6,286 bases of DNA from Paludibacteraceae bacterium (GTDB lineage Bacteria; Bacteroidota; Bacteroidia; Bacteroidales; Paludibacteraceae), in the NCBI GenBank assembly GCA_947445425.1, contig CANFFA010000151.1, forward strand, positions 1-6,286, read 5' to 3'. The first letter of the stretch is position 1, and each line of letters begins with the position of its first letter. Positions 1-6,234 of the stretch are shown one piece after another. Position numbers and translations under genes: made by a program. The notes below the pieces were generated by a model. The model was not told where the DNA came from and searched no databases. It saw only the letters and a list, made by a program, of their open reading frames with translations.

Positions 1-750
1 CCGAAGCGTGAACGTTATTGAATTTAGTCCAATAAATTTGTCTCTTGTTTCCATCTGACAAAGGTAGTGTTATTCGTCAGAAATCCTGCGGTCTAAACGC
101 CTATACCTACAAAGTTATTTAAAATAAGGATCGATGATGAAAATCATTTTGTTACAAGAATAAAGGGAAATATACTCTATGAGTCCATTAGAGAGAACGA
201 TTTGCCTGATGACAAAGACTTTCATATTCTGAAAGATGAAATAATCCGACTCACGGGAAAAGCCGCTATTGCAAATGGAGTTGGTGATGTTGACTTTCGC
301 CGAGTTGTAGTTTATATTGAAGAAGATGACCGTACCATCGAACTAATTACCAATAATTTAGAATGGGAAGCTGCCACAATAGCCGAACTCTATAAAAAGC
401 GTTGGTTGATAGAAACATTTTTCAAACTATTGAAGCAAAACCTCCAGATAAAGACATTCTTGGGAACAAGTAAGAATGCCTGTAAATCGCAAATATTTAT
501 AGCGTTAATCTGTTATCTCCTATTAGAGCTTATTCGTAGAACATTGAGTCAAACCAATCACCATTTTGGTCACTTTATAACCATAGTCCGTGTGTGTCTG
601 ACTCAGTATAATCGACTTGGGTATATTGTAAATAACACACAAATAACGGTAAGGGCTGCTCGAAAAAGGCAACACGATCCACCAAATCTATTTAGTGGAA
701 AGACAAATGAAAAAGATTTTGAACAGCTTTTTATTCAATTTGCCAGCTAA
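1..750 (+). pseudogene. IS4-family DDE transposase, truncated and frameshifted C-terminal part
   Basis: The product would be a cut-and-paste DDE transposase of the IS4 family. The frame ending at the TAA at 748-750 is open back to a stop at 94-96. It reads IDDENHFVTRIK from about 130 and then DLPDDKD at about 199, both typical of this family. From a TTG at 202 the IS4 signature Y-x2-R-x3-E-x6-K is complete (Y64, R67, E71, K78 in YKKRWLIETFFKLLK), with E71 as the third catalytic acid. Upstream of about 114 the similarity seems to continue in another frame (57-113, KGSVI... then AYTYK joining LF at 115), which suggests a one-base insertion. Where the second catalytic Asp should lie, just before AYTYK, I see GLN and no Asp. 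The N-terminal half with the first Asp is beyond the window edge. The TTG at 202 is not a real start, because the family sequence runs through it. The frameshift reading is tentative; the family call is firm. Confidence 0.82.
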
Positions 751-796
751 CTACTTGTATATAAGCTAATAAAAATCAAATTCGAATATTTTAACT

Positions 797-815
797 AAAT
801 GTTCGGACAGCAATG
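797..815 (+). repeat. Candidate right terminal inverted repeat of the IS4-family remnant
   Basis: The block ctaaatgttcggacagcaatg lies about 50 bp after the transposase stop and stands out from its AT-rich surroundings. Position and composition fit the terminal inverted repeat of an IS4-family element. The partner end is not in the window, so no pairing can be shown. Confidence 0.35.
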
Positions 816-827
816 AATCCAAATATA

Positions 828-838
828 AAGAGTATTAT
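828..838 (+). repeat. Right subterminal inverted repeat of the IS110-family element
   Basis: AAGAGTATTAT here is the exact reverse complement of ATAATACTCTT at 2328-2338, on the far side of the transposase gene. The match is 11 of 11 and stops on both sides. The repeat is AT-rich, so chance is not excluded, but its placement at both edges of the non-coding DNA supports a role as element ends bound by the transposase complex. Confidence 0.55.
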
Positions 839-897
839 TATATTTTTTTATAAATTCACAATGGAATCTATTATCTTTGTTCTCAGGAAGTTGAAGA

Positions 898-986
898 GGA
901 AATAGGCTCTGCTGAGGAGCAACCTATCAGCAATAGGCTTTCCGCGTTAGACAGTAAGAGTCTAGGGGATGGCTTTTAGCTGTCCC
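898..986 (-). ncRNA. Candidate bridge RNA / seekRNA of the IS110-family element (structured core)
   Basis: The 370-bp tail after the transposase stop has no plausible gene, but the part nearest the element end is dense in hairpins when read on the - strand. In order: GGGA/TCCC (986-966) with a 2x2 internal loop and an inner GCT/AGC stem; TAGAC/GTCTA (964-948) around a 7-base loop; and a block closed by GGAAA/TTTCC (943-898) holding two competing hairpins. Weaker hairpins lie closer to the gene at 1162-1134 (TCCTT/AAGGA plus GCAG/CTGC with a bulge) and 1097-1084 (GTAG/CTAC). IS110-family elements are known to use a structured RNA, with loops that pair with both donor ends and target, to direct recombination. 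In IS1111-type elements it is encoded downstream of the transposase, as here. Stems were found by eye, so RNA boundaries and guide loops are not established. Confidence 0.45.
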
Positions 987-1133
987 TTTTACTTTTACTG
1001 GTATCGCCTTATGGCTAAAAAAACCTTTTTGATTTCTTTCCAGTTTTCCAATAAAATAAAACCTACAAAACAACCTTCTATCAGTAGACGAAGCTACAAT
1101 CCCCTGTTTCAGTTTAGTAAGTAAAGTGCCACA

Positions 1134-1162
1134 TCCTTAGGAAGCAGACAGAGCTGCAAGGA
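1134..1162 (-). other. Bulged hairpin just downstream of the IS110-family transposase gene
   Basis: On the - strand TCCTT (1162-1158) pairs with AAGGA (1138-1134), and the adjacent GCAG (1157-1154) pairs with CTGC (1147-1144) around a 6-base loop, leaving a 5-base bulge on one side. It lies about 40 bp past the transposase stop. No U-tract follows, so it is not a standard terminator. It could be the 5' stem of the guide RNA. Confidence 0.4.
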
Positions 1163-1204
1163 ATTGTTAGTGGTCACTTCAGATTTAGATTGTTTTGATA
1201 GGAT

Positions 1205-2284
1205 TTATTTAACAATGCACTTTTCATACATTTTTTCGTTTTTTAATACTGAATGTATTCTATTCAATAATTTTCGTGCAATGCGCACTATTGCTTTATT
1301 AGGCTCCATTCGTTTACAATAATTATGATAGGCCAGAGTGAGTGCCGGATCGATTCGTGCTGCTATCCAAGCACTTTCAATTAGACTTTTTCGAAGGTAC
1401 GAGTGCCCACGTGGAGTTATCTCTCCGATTCGCTCATTCGCTCCACTAGAATTACAGTTGGGAACTAGTCCTACTAGTCCAGCAAATTTGTCCGTATTCT
1501 CAAAACGGCTGATGCTTTCGATCTCAGTCAAAAAGAGCATTCCTGTGATAAGCCCAATTCCAGGAGTGCTAGTAATCAGCTCCACGTTTTTTGCATAAGA
1601 ATCACTTGTGGACAAAGCTTTTATCTGTTTTGTAGCCTCCAACAATAAGGCTCGCTGTTGTTCTGCCTCTTTTATAAAAAGACCAAGTGCGGCAGTTCCT
1701 GTTGGATATTGTAGTTGAATGCCTTTTAGCCAATTTAAAAACCTTTTTGACCAATGACCGCTGCCACCTTGAAATTCAGGAGGATATTCAATTCCATGAA
1801 AGTATAGCATTGATTTAATCCGTTGTTTGATTCGAACTAAATCTTTCACAATGCTATTGCGCACTCGAATTAGCGAACGGTCTTCCAAGGTCTTTTGACA
1901 AGGAATGTAAATGCCTTTCAGCTCACCGGCTCGAAGGGATCTAGCAATTTTCTTGCTATCAACAGCATCTGTTTTCTGCATCTGTTCTTTTTGTGTTGTT
2001 GGCACATCAGCTGGATTTATCACCATATTACTGATACCCAATTCCACTAATTTATAATGACTCCATAAACCACAGAATCCAGCTTCATAAGCAGAGAAGT
2101 ATTTTGCGCCCTGAAAATTAGCTTTAAGATAGGCTGATAAATCTTCCGGTTTCGGAGGCTGACTAAAGGTTTTATGATGTAAATTCTCAGTAAGAATAGA
2201 GACACTCCAACTCTTTAAATGGACATCTATTCCAACAAAAATACTTTGTCCTTCAAAATTTAATTGCGTTCTTTGTGTTTGCAT
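1205..2284 (-). CDS. IS110-family transposase (DEDD recombinase)
   Basis: This 359-residue enzyme recombines the element into and out of DNA using an RuvC-like DEDD domain plus a C-terminal domain with a catalytic serine, guided in this family by an element-encoded RNA. The N-terminal DEDD_Tnp_IS110 domain shows D20 in VGIDVHLKS, E67 in YEAG, and D106 and D109 in KTDAVDSKKIA. A basic, helical linker follows (about 140-235). The C-terminal Transposase_20 region has the helix-hairpin-helix-like TPGIG (240-244), then FAGLVGLVP (267-275), the SSG that should carry the catalytic serine (S279 or S280), and RGHSYLRKSL (292-301). Length is normal and no residue looks lost, so the enzyme is probably active. 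Translation begins at the ATG at 2284, and that start codon lies in one arm of an 11-bp inverted repeat. No Shine-Dalgarno sequence is visible, as is usual in Bacteroidota. Confidence 0.95.
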   Translation of the reverse strand: MQTQRTQLNFEGQSIFVGIDVHLKSWSVSILTENLHHKTFSQPPKPEDLSAYLKANFQGAKYFSAYEAGFCGLWSHYKLVELGISNMVINPADVPTTQKEQMQKTDAVDSKKIARSLRAGELKGIYIPCQKTLEDRSLIRVRNSIVKDLVRIKQRIKSMLYFHGIEYPPEFQGGSGHWSKRFLNWLKGIQLQYPTGTAALGLFIKEAEQQRALLLEATKQIKALSTSDSYAKNVELITSTPGIGLITGMLFLTEIESISRFENTDKFAGLVGLVPNCNSSGANERIGEITPRGHSYLRKSLIESAWIAARIDPALTLAYHNYCKRMEPNKAIVRIARKLLNRIHSVLKNEKMYEKCIVK

Positions 2285-2320
2285 AAGTTACTTGGTTTTA
2301 TAAGTTTAAGTTTGGTACCT

Positions 2321-2328
2321 CAAAGTTA
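2321..2328 (-). promoter_or_regulatory. Candidate -7 promoter box of the transposase gene
   Basis: TAACTTTG on the - strand fits the Bacteroidota -7 consensus TAnnTTTG exactly. It lies between the two arms of the start-codon hairpin, about 37 bp before the ATG, so a transcript from it would lack the blocking arm. No TTG-type -33 box lies at the usual distance upstream. One could be provided by the other end of the element in a circular intermediate, but that is speculation. Confidence 0.35.
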
Positions 2329-2338
2329 TAATACTCTT
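2328..2338 (-). repeat. Left subterminal inverted repeat of the IS110-family element
   Basis: ATAATACTCTT, the exact reverse complement of the repeat at 828-838. It directly abuts the outer arm (2339-2349) of the start-codon hairpin and overlaps the candidate -7 box by one base. End recognition and transposase expression signals are therefore packed into the same 70 bp. Confidence 0.55.
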
Positions 2339-2390
2339 GTAACTTATGCTTTTTTTGAGCATTTTATTTTCTAACTACAAACATAGGGGC

Positions 2391-3812
2391 TTAGCAAATC
2401 ACTTTTATCGGAATATTGAGTAAAAATGCCAACTTCTCAATTTTATCTCCGATATGACCAACACCAATAGCACAATGGTGAGCGGGTCCTTGCTTTGACC
2501 ATTCGTTCATAAAACGTTTTGCACCAATCGAGAAACGATATCGACTGTTGGTATTGCCAATTTCAAGAACAGGCCCTGCGACCGATTCGCCTTGTGCCAC
2601 CAGCAGGAACACGCCATCCTTACCTTCCACAACCGAAAGTAAGGTAACCGGCCCATGTTTTACGGTCATTTGTATGGATAATCCTTTTCCGGGCTTTCCA
2701 TGATAGATAGGCAATGGCACTAACCTTACACGTCCCTGAGCAATGGCAAAATGTGCTGGTCCATCGTGTCCGAGCATCACCACATCATCGTTGAAATCCA
2801 TTAAATAGAATTCAGAAAAAGAACCTCCCGCACCAAATTCGGCCATAATTTTCATGGCTTGTGCATTTTTTACTTCACATTCGCCCGCTACAGGAATATT
2901 TCGCCCTGTCAGTAAGGTGTTTCCGGCAATAACTGATGTGACAATATTTTCATAATCATTTCCATTTTCGCCTTCGTAATAATAAGCCATCGAACCAAGA
3001 TTATGGTTTTCAATTAGTTTATCCAATGCCACCGACGTTTTCGCAGCGCGCTCTATTTCATATAGTTCACATTCTGGAGCTACATCGAATGTTTTATTAA
3101 ACTCATTAATTTTAGCTTGTACTTCGGCTTCAGTTGTTTCGTCGCGGTATTTTTTGAGTTCGCACATTTCCAGTATTTCAATGTGGGTTCCAAATACAGC
3201 GGATTGTTTTGTTACATCGGTGTACACATCGAGCATGCCGCCGTAATAATGTCCCAAAATCCCTAAGCGATTGTTACGCATAGCTGCTGTTACACGTGCC
3301 GCTTCTGTCCATGCTTCAATCTCGCTCCATGCTTCCTCGTCCTGAAGATATCCGGTTACAAAATCATACTGAATGCCTGAACGGTTAAACACGCTGGCAA
3401 TTTCGGGCACCGAACAAGCCTGGCAATTTTCCAACCATAGTCCAGTCATTTTTCCTCTATCACCCAACTTATTAAATGTTTCATAATCGAGTTCGGCAAC
3501 CGGTTGAAGATTCAGAATGATAACCGGCACTTTGAGCTTTTGTGCCACCGGCAAAACAGTGGATGATAAGGCATAGGTTGAAACATATAAAAAAACAATT
3601 TCTACATCGTTCGCCTTCAAAAAATCTGCTGCTTCTCTTGCTTTTATGGGGTTGTCCACCATTCCTGCATCAATCACTTCCACGCCAAATTGCCCTATTC
3701 TATTTTTAATCTGATTCTGATAAATCATTAAATTATCGAGCAAGCCATCAAACTGAGCCCAATAGGTATCTAATCCTATTCCAAATAATCCTACTTTTGT
3801 TTGCTTTTCCAT
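2391..3812 (-). CDS. L-arabinose/L-fucose isomerase-family protein
   Basis: Probable cytoplasmic aldose-ketose isomerase of the L-arabinose isomerase (AraA) superfamily, 473 residues against about 500 for E. coli AraA. The N-terminal part (about 5-180) is Rossmann-like, with VGLFGIGLDTYW near the start and IVFLYVSTYALSS at 72-84. The metal-binding catalytic positions appear kept when matched to E. coli AraA from memory: E311 in GECEVKNA (AraA E306), E334 in SFSEFY (E333), H349 in GHDGP (H350), and the pair H445-H446 in AHHCAIGVGH (H450). There is no signal peptide. It follows the rhamnosidase gene by 55 bp on the same strand, which points to co-transcription and use of a sugar released by that enzyme. 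The start at 3812 has an A-rich leader and no Shine-Dalgarno sequence. The sequence differs enough from true AraA that the substrate (L-arabinose, L-fucose, L-rhamnose or another sugar) is open, so no symbol is given. The IS110-family element begins about 40 bp after the stop. Confidence 0.85.
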   Translation of the reverse strand: MEKQTKVGLFGIGLDTYWAQFDGLLDNLMIYQNQIKNRIGQFGVEVIDAGMVDNPIKAREAADFLKANDVEIVFLYVSTYALSSTVLPVAQKLKVPVIILNLQPVAELDYETFNKLGDRGKMTGLWLENCQACSVPEIASVFNRSGIQYDFVTGYLQDEEAWSEIEAWTEAARVTAAMRNNRLGILGHYYGGMLDVYTDVTKQSAVFGTHIEILEMCELKKYRDETTEAEVQAKINEFNKTFDVAPECELYEIERAAKTSVALDKLIENHNLGSMAYYYEGENGNDYENIVTSVIAGNTLLTGRNIPVAGECEVKNAQAMKIMAEFGAGGSFSEFYLMDFNDDVVMLGHDGPAHFAIAQGRVRLVPLPIYHGKPGKGLSIQMTVKHGPVTLLSVVEGKDGVFLLVAQGESVAGPVLEIGNTNSRYRFSIGAKRFMNEWSKQGPAHHCAIGVGHIGDKIEKLAFLLNIPIKVIC

Positions 3813-3867
3813 ATTTTTGTTTTTTATATTCTTTCCTGATAGAAAATTTCAATGCAAATCGTTTAAT

Positions 3868-6234
3868 TTATTTTTTTTGTATTACTAATGAGAAAGATAT
3901 TTTATCTTTCACTTTTACCAAACCTTTTAAATTTGTTTTTACTTCTTTTGGGATATTTATCGTCAAAGGTTCTTTTGTAGAGACTTCGTAATAAATCTTC
4001 CCGTTTCTTTTCTCCCATTTCACATGAACTGTATTCCCACTTGGGAGAGGTATATTTCCTTCTGCGTTTTTTAATGAACCGGTTTGCAAATCAAAATCAA
4101 ATCTGTTTACCCCTAAATCAAAACGAGGATTCAACCCTAATGCATAGCGTGATAGTTGCCAGGTCGGACATCCTGCCCACTGGTGGCAATGCGTCCAACG
4201 GGTATCAAAAACTTCCACCCAGGTAGTTTTATCATCTTCAAGCGCCCAACCCCAACAGGTACGATATTGATCCAGCACAAAATCCATATCACCGTTGTTG
4301 ATAAGAATCGGGAAAGTATAATGAGCGAAATAGGGAGTTATCAATTGAGGATTATTTGCTCCGGGGTCACTCAATCTGGGAGCATTTGGATTATTGGGGA
4401 AACAATTGAGTATATGTTTTTTAATAAACACAATGGCTTCTGCTTTATTCTCCTTTGGAATAAATCCTGTAGTGAGCCCCAACACCGTACGGTGATATCC
4501 TATCTTTTCAAAATTAAAACCAGTATCAGAGCGATTGGAATCAAAGTATGCCGGAATTAGGTTCGCAATTTTTTCGGAGAGTTTATGATACGCTGCCACT
4601 TTATCTTTTTTGCCCATGAGAGAAGCCCACTTTTCCATATTTTGAAAAGCAATAAAACAATGAAGATTAAGAGCCATGTCAGTGTTCCCTTCATTGGGAA
4701 CATATCCCCAATCCACGAATGCCCAACCAGCTTTGCTACTGAACCCATTTTCTCCTAAAAATTTAGAGAATCCATCCATATTTTTTTCAGCAGCAGAATA
4801 TAATTCTTCAAGAATGGTTTTATCCCCTGTTAATCGCCAATACTCCATACATGCAGGAACCCATTGTGCGGCATAAGTGGATAAATAAGCACTTCCGCCG
4901 GGACAAAGCCCTGCTACCATTCCATCAGCACGAGCGCATTGGCTAAACTGAACCAATCCTCTACGAATAATCTTCAAATCCGAAAAACCAACTGAACCTA
5001 CTTGTTCCCCAACAATGCCAACATCACCTAACCATTGTCCTCTTTCACGGGTAGGATTATCAATCAAAGCATCTTCGGCACATGATAAATAGGTATTGAT
5101 TCCTGTTTTCCAGATTTTGTTAATCAAAGCATCATTGGAAGTGAAACTACCTTTCACAGAATCGTAATAACAACGATCTAGCACCTTCTCGCTCAGTATT
5201 TTTATTTTTTCCGGTTTTGCAAGAATATGAACTTCCATAAATCGACCACCTTTCGGAGTGAGTGGAAAAAATTCTTGTACACCACCTTTTGCCACTATAT
5301 GATCCATATTGTAGGAATCGCTGCACGATAAAGTAATCCAGGGCGAAACCCGACCATGTAATAGCTGTTCGCTGTAAGCAAATTCTACCACAGCACCTTC
5401 GGGAAGATCCATTACAAATTTTGGCCTTGACAAACGAACCCGACCTAAGTCGTATCGCCTCCAGATACCTTGTTGCGGAATTTTCTTACATTCCAAATCC
5501 CGCAAGAAAAACCGGGCAGATGGGTTGTCCTTTTCGTAGCCATACACTTCGGCCAGCTTCCCTTCTGCAATCAAAAGGGGATTAATTTCAGTGCTCTTTA
5601 CATTCGATATTTTTGAAGGTGTAAATGTACCAAGTGGACGTACTACCGGCACAGGTGATTTCCAAAGTGCATCATCAAATCCCGGCTTTTGCCAATCTGT
5701 GGGGAGTTTTCGTGTATCTACCCATTCTATCCAACCCAATTCAGCATTGATGAGTTTAACTTTTGAATCGTAAGCTGCCAGTGGCAAGCATTTCCAGGTA
5801 ATTGGAATTTCAATATTGCCATCCATTAAATTGGAATAAAGAAATGGTTGAATTACTTTCAGCAAACGTGTATCCACTCCTTCGTAATGTACCTGAACTG
5901 CCAAGAGATGATTTCCGGCAGAGAGCGTTAAATTTTTCTTCTGATACTCAGGGTATGCTGAATCGTAACGATCAGGACCCTCATAAAAACAGTTTCCGTC
6001 TAACCAAACCACATACCAGGAAGCTCCTGAGATATGAAGATCAAGATTAGTCTCTTTATTTAAAGAAAAAGTGCCGCGAAATGCCAAATGAGTATCTTCA
6101 GCTGCTGTTGCTTCTGTCGACCAAAGAATTTGTTGTTTTGTAACCGAAGCAGTATTACTTGCTTCGACAGGACTATACAACAGAAAAATAAAAAAAGCAT
6201 AAAGGCAAAAGAGGATTTGGTGTTTGAGTTTCAT
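3868..6234 (-). CDS. Secreted GH78 alpha-L-rhamnosidase
   Basis: Glycoside hydrolase that removes terminal alpha-L-rhamnose from glycans or glycosides by an inverting mechanism; 788 residues. Residues 1-25 form a signal peptide (MKLKHQ, a hydrophobic core, then SPVEA before the likely cut). There is no lipobox cysteine, so the enzyme is probably periplasmic or secreted rather than a lipoprotein. Beta-sandwich modules fill about 30-345, the (alpha/alpha)6 barrel about 355-700, and a small C-terminal beta-domain about 705-788. The barrel motif DNPTRERGQWLGD (392-404) has D392, E397, W401 and D404 with the same spacing as the Bacillus GH78 active-site set D567/E572/W576/D579. E674 in TWVEVFD, followed by HCHQWAGCPTW (682-692), fits the second catalytic Glu region. 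The catalytic machinery looks complete. The start ATG is preceded by an A/T-only leader typical of Bacteroidota. The isomerase gene follows after 55 bp. The 52 bp before the start show no convincing promoter, so transcription may begin outside the window. Confidence 0.92.
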   Translation of the reverse strand: MKLKHQILFCLYAFFIFLLYSPVEASNTASVTKQQILWSTEATAAEDTHLAFRGTFSLNKETNLDLHISGASWYVVWLDGNCFYEGPDRYDSAYPEYQKKNLTLSAGNHLLAVQVHYEGVDTRLLKVIQPFLYSNLMDGNIEIPITWKCLPLAAYDSKVKLINAELGWIEWVDTRKLPTDWQKPGFDDALWKSPVPVVRPLGTFTPSKISNVKSTEINPLLIAEGKLAEVYGYEKDNPSARFFLRDLECKKIPQQGIWRRYDLGRVRLSRPKFVMDLPEGAVVEFAYSEQLLHGRVSPWITLSCSDSYNMDHIVAKGGVQEFFPLTPKGGRFMEVHILAKPEKIKILSEKVLDRCYYDSVKGSFTSNDALINKIWKTGINTYLSCAEDALIDNPTRERGQWLGDVGIVGEQVGSVGFSDLKIIRRGLVQFSQCARADGMVAGLCPGGSAYLSTYAAQWVPACMEYWRLTGDKTILEELYSAAEKNMDGFSKFLGENGFSSKAGWAFVDWGYVPNEGNTDMALNLHCFIAFQNMEKWASLMGKKDKVAAYHKLSEKIANLIPAYFDSNRSDTGFNFEKIGYHRTVLGLTTGFIPKENKAEAIVFIKKHILNCFPNNPNAPRLSDPGANNPQLITPYFAHYTFPILINNGDMDFVLDQYRTCWGWALEDDKTTWVEVFDTRWTHCHQWAGCPTWQLSRYALGLNPRFDLGVNRFDFDLQTGSLKNAEGNIPLPSGNTVHVKWEKRNGKIYYEVSTKEPLTINIPKEVKTNLKGLVKVKDKISFSLVIQKK

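Larger units (their letters stand above)
1..815 (+). mobile_element. Remnant of an IS4-family insertion sequence, 3' part
   Basis: This stretch holds the C-terminal half of an IS4-family transposase and, after its stop codon, about 65 bp of non-coding DNA ending in a GC-richer motif at 797-815 (core gttcggacagcaatg) set in AT-rich sequence. That motif is a candidate right terminal inverted repeat. The matching left end is outside the window, so the boundary at 815 is inferred. The element appears inactive because the transposase reading frame is damaged (see the pseudogene entry). The IS110-family element begins only about 13 bp further on. Confidence 0.55.
839..1204. other. Non-coding tail of the IS110-family element
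   Basis: There is no credible coding region on either strand between the transposase stop codon and the right inverted repeat. The segment holds the candidate guide RNA core (898-986), a bulged hairpin at 1134-1162, a small hairpin at 1084-1097, and AT-rich sequence with oligo-A/T runs around 1017-1075 and 839-855. An 8-base direct repeat, AATAGGCT, occurs at 901-908 and 932-939. Confidence 0.6.
828..2338 (-). mobile_element. IS110-family insertion sequence, IS1111-like organisation
   Basis: A roughly 1.5-kb element with one transposase gene on the - strand. The bounds are the outer edges of a perfect 11-bp inverted repeat (828-838, AAGAGTATTAT; 2328-2338, ATAATACTCTT). In the IS1111 group the inverted repeats are subterminal, so the true tips probably lie a few bases further out on each side. 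Non-coding DNA is short in front of the transposase (about 55 bp to the repeat) and long behind it (about 370 bp). IS1111-type elements show this arrangement, with the guide RNA in the downstream tail, whereas classical IS110-group elements have it upstream. No target duplication is expected for the family and none was seen. The element lies between an IS4-family remnant and the end of a sugar-degradation operon. The family is certain; the exact ends are inferred. Confidence 0.72.
2281..2349 (-). promoter_or_regulatory. Inverted repeat that would sequester the transposase start codon
   Basis: GTAACTTATGC at 2339-2349 is the perfect 11-bp reverse complement of GCATAAGTTAC at 2281-2291. On the - strand the downstream arm contains the transposase ATG (2284-2282). 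A transcript entering from the upstream sugar operon would carry both arms and could fold into an 11-bp stem with a 47-base loop that hides the start codon. A transcript started between the arms would lack the upstream arm and remain translatable. Comparable hairpins protect other insertion sequences (for example IS10 and IS50) from outside transcription. The stem is directly visible; the function is inferred. Confidence 0.5.

Noticed and set aside
202..204. TTG as a real start codon of the IS4-family transposase
   Set aside because: Family-typical sequence (FVTRIK and surrounding residues) continues in the same frame upstream to about 130, so this codon is internal.
820..827. TATATTTG on the - strand, matching the -7 box consensus
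   Set aside because: The surroundings are very AT-rich, no -33 box is seen at the right distance, and no gene follows on that strand within the window.
1338..1598. Open frame of 86 codons on the + strand
   Set aside because: Antisense to the conserved C-terminal domain of the IS110-family transposase, with no recognisable domain.
2346..2362. Possible terminator after the isomerase gene (ATGCT/AGCAT stem, 7-base loop)
   Set aside because: The stem is only 5 bp and AT-rich, and in the direction of the isomerase transcript no U-tract follows it. It also shares bases with the longer start-codon hairpin.
3797..3991. Open frame across the gap between the isomerase and rhamnosidase genes
   Set aside because: It overlaps both real genes on the other strand, is very rich in Phe codons from AT-rich sequence, and matches no family I recognise.
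4156..4560. Open frame of 134 codons on the + strand
   Set aside because: It lies wholly inside the GH78 gene on the opposite strand, has no recognisable family, and the GH78 frame has clear catalytic motifs across this stretch.
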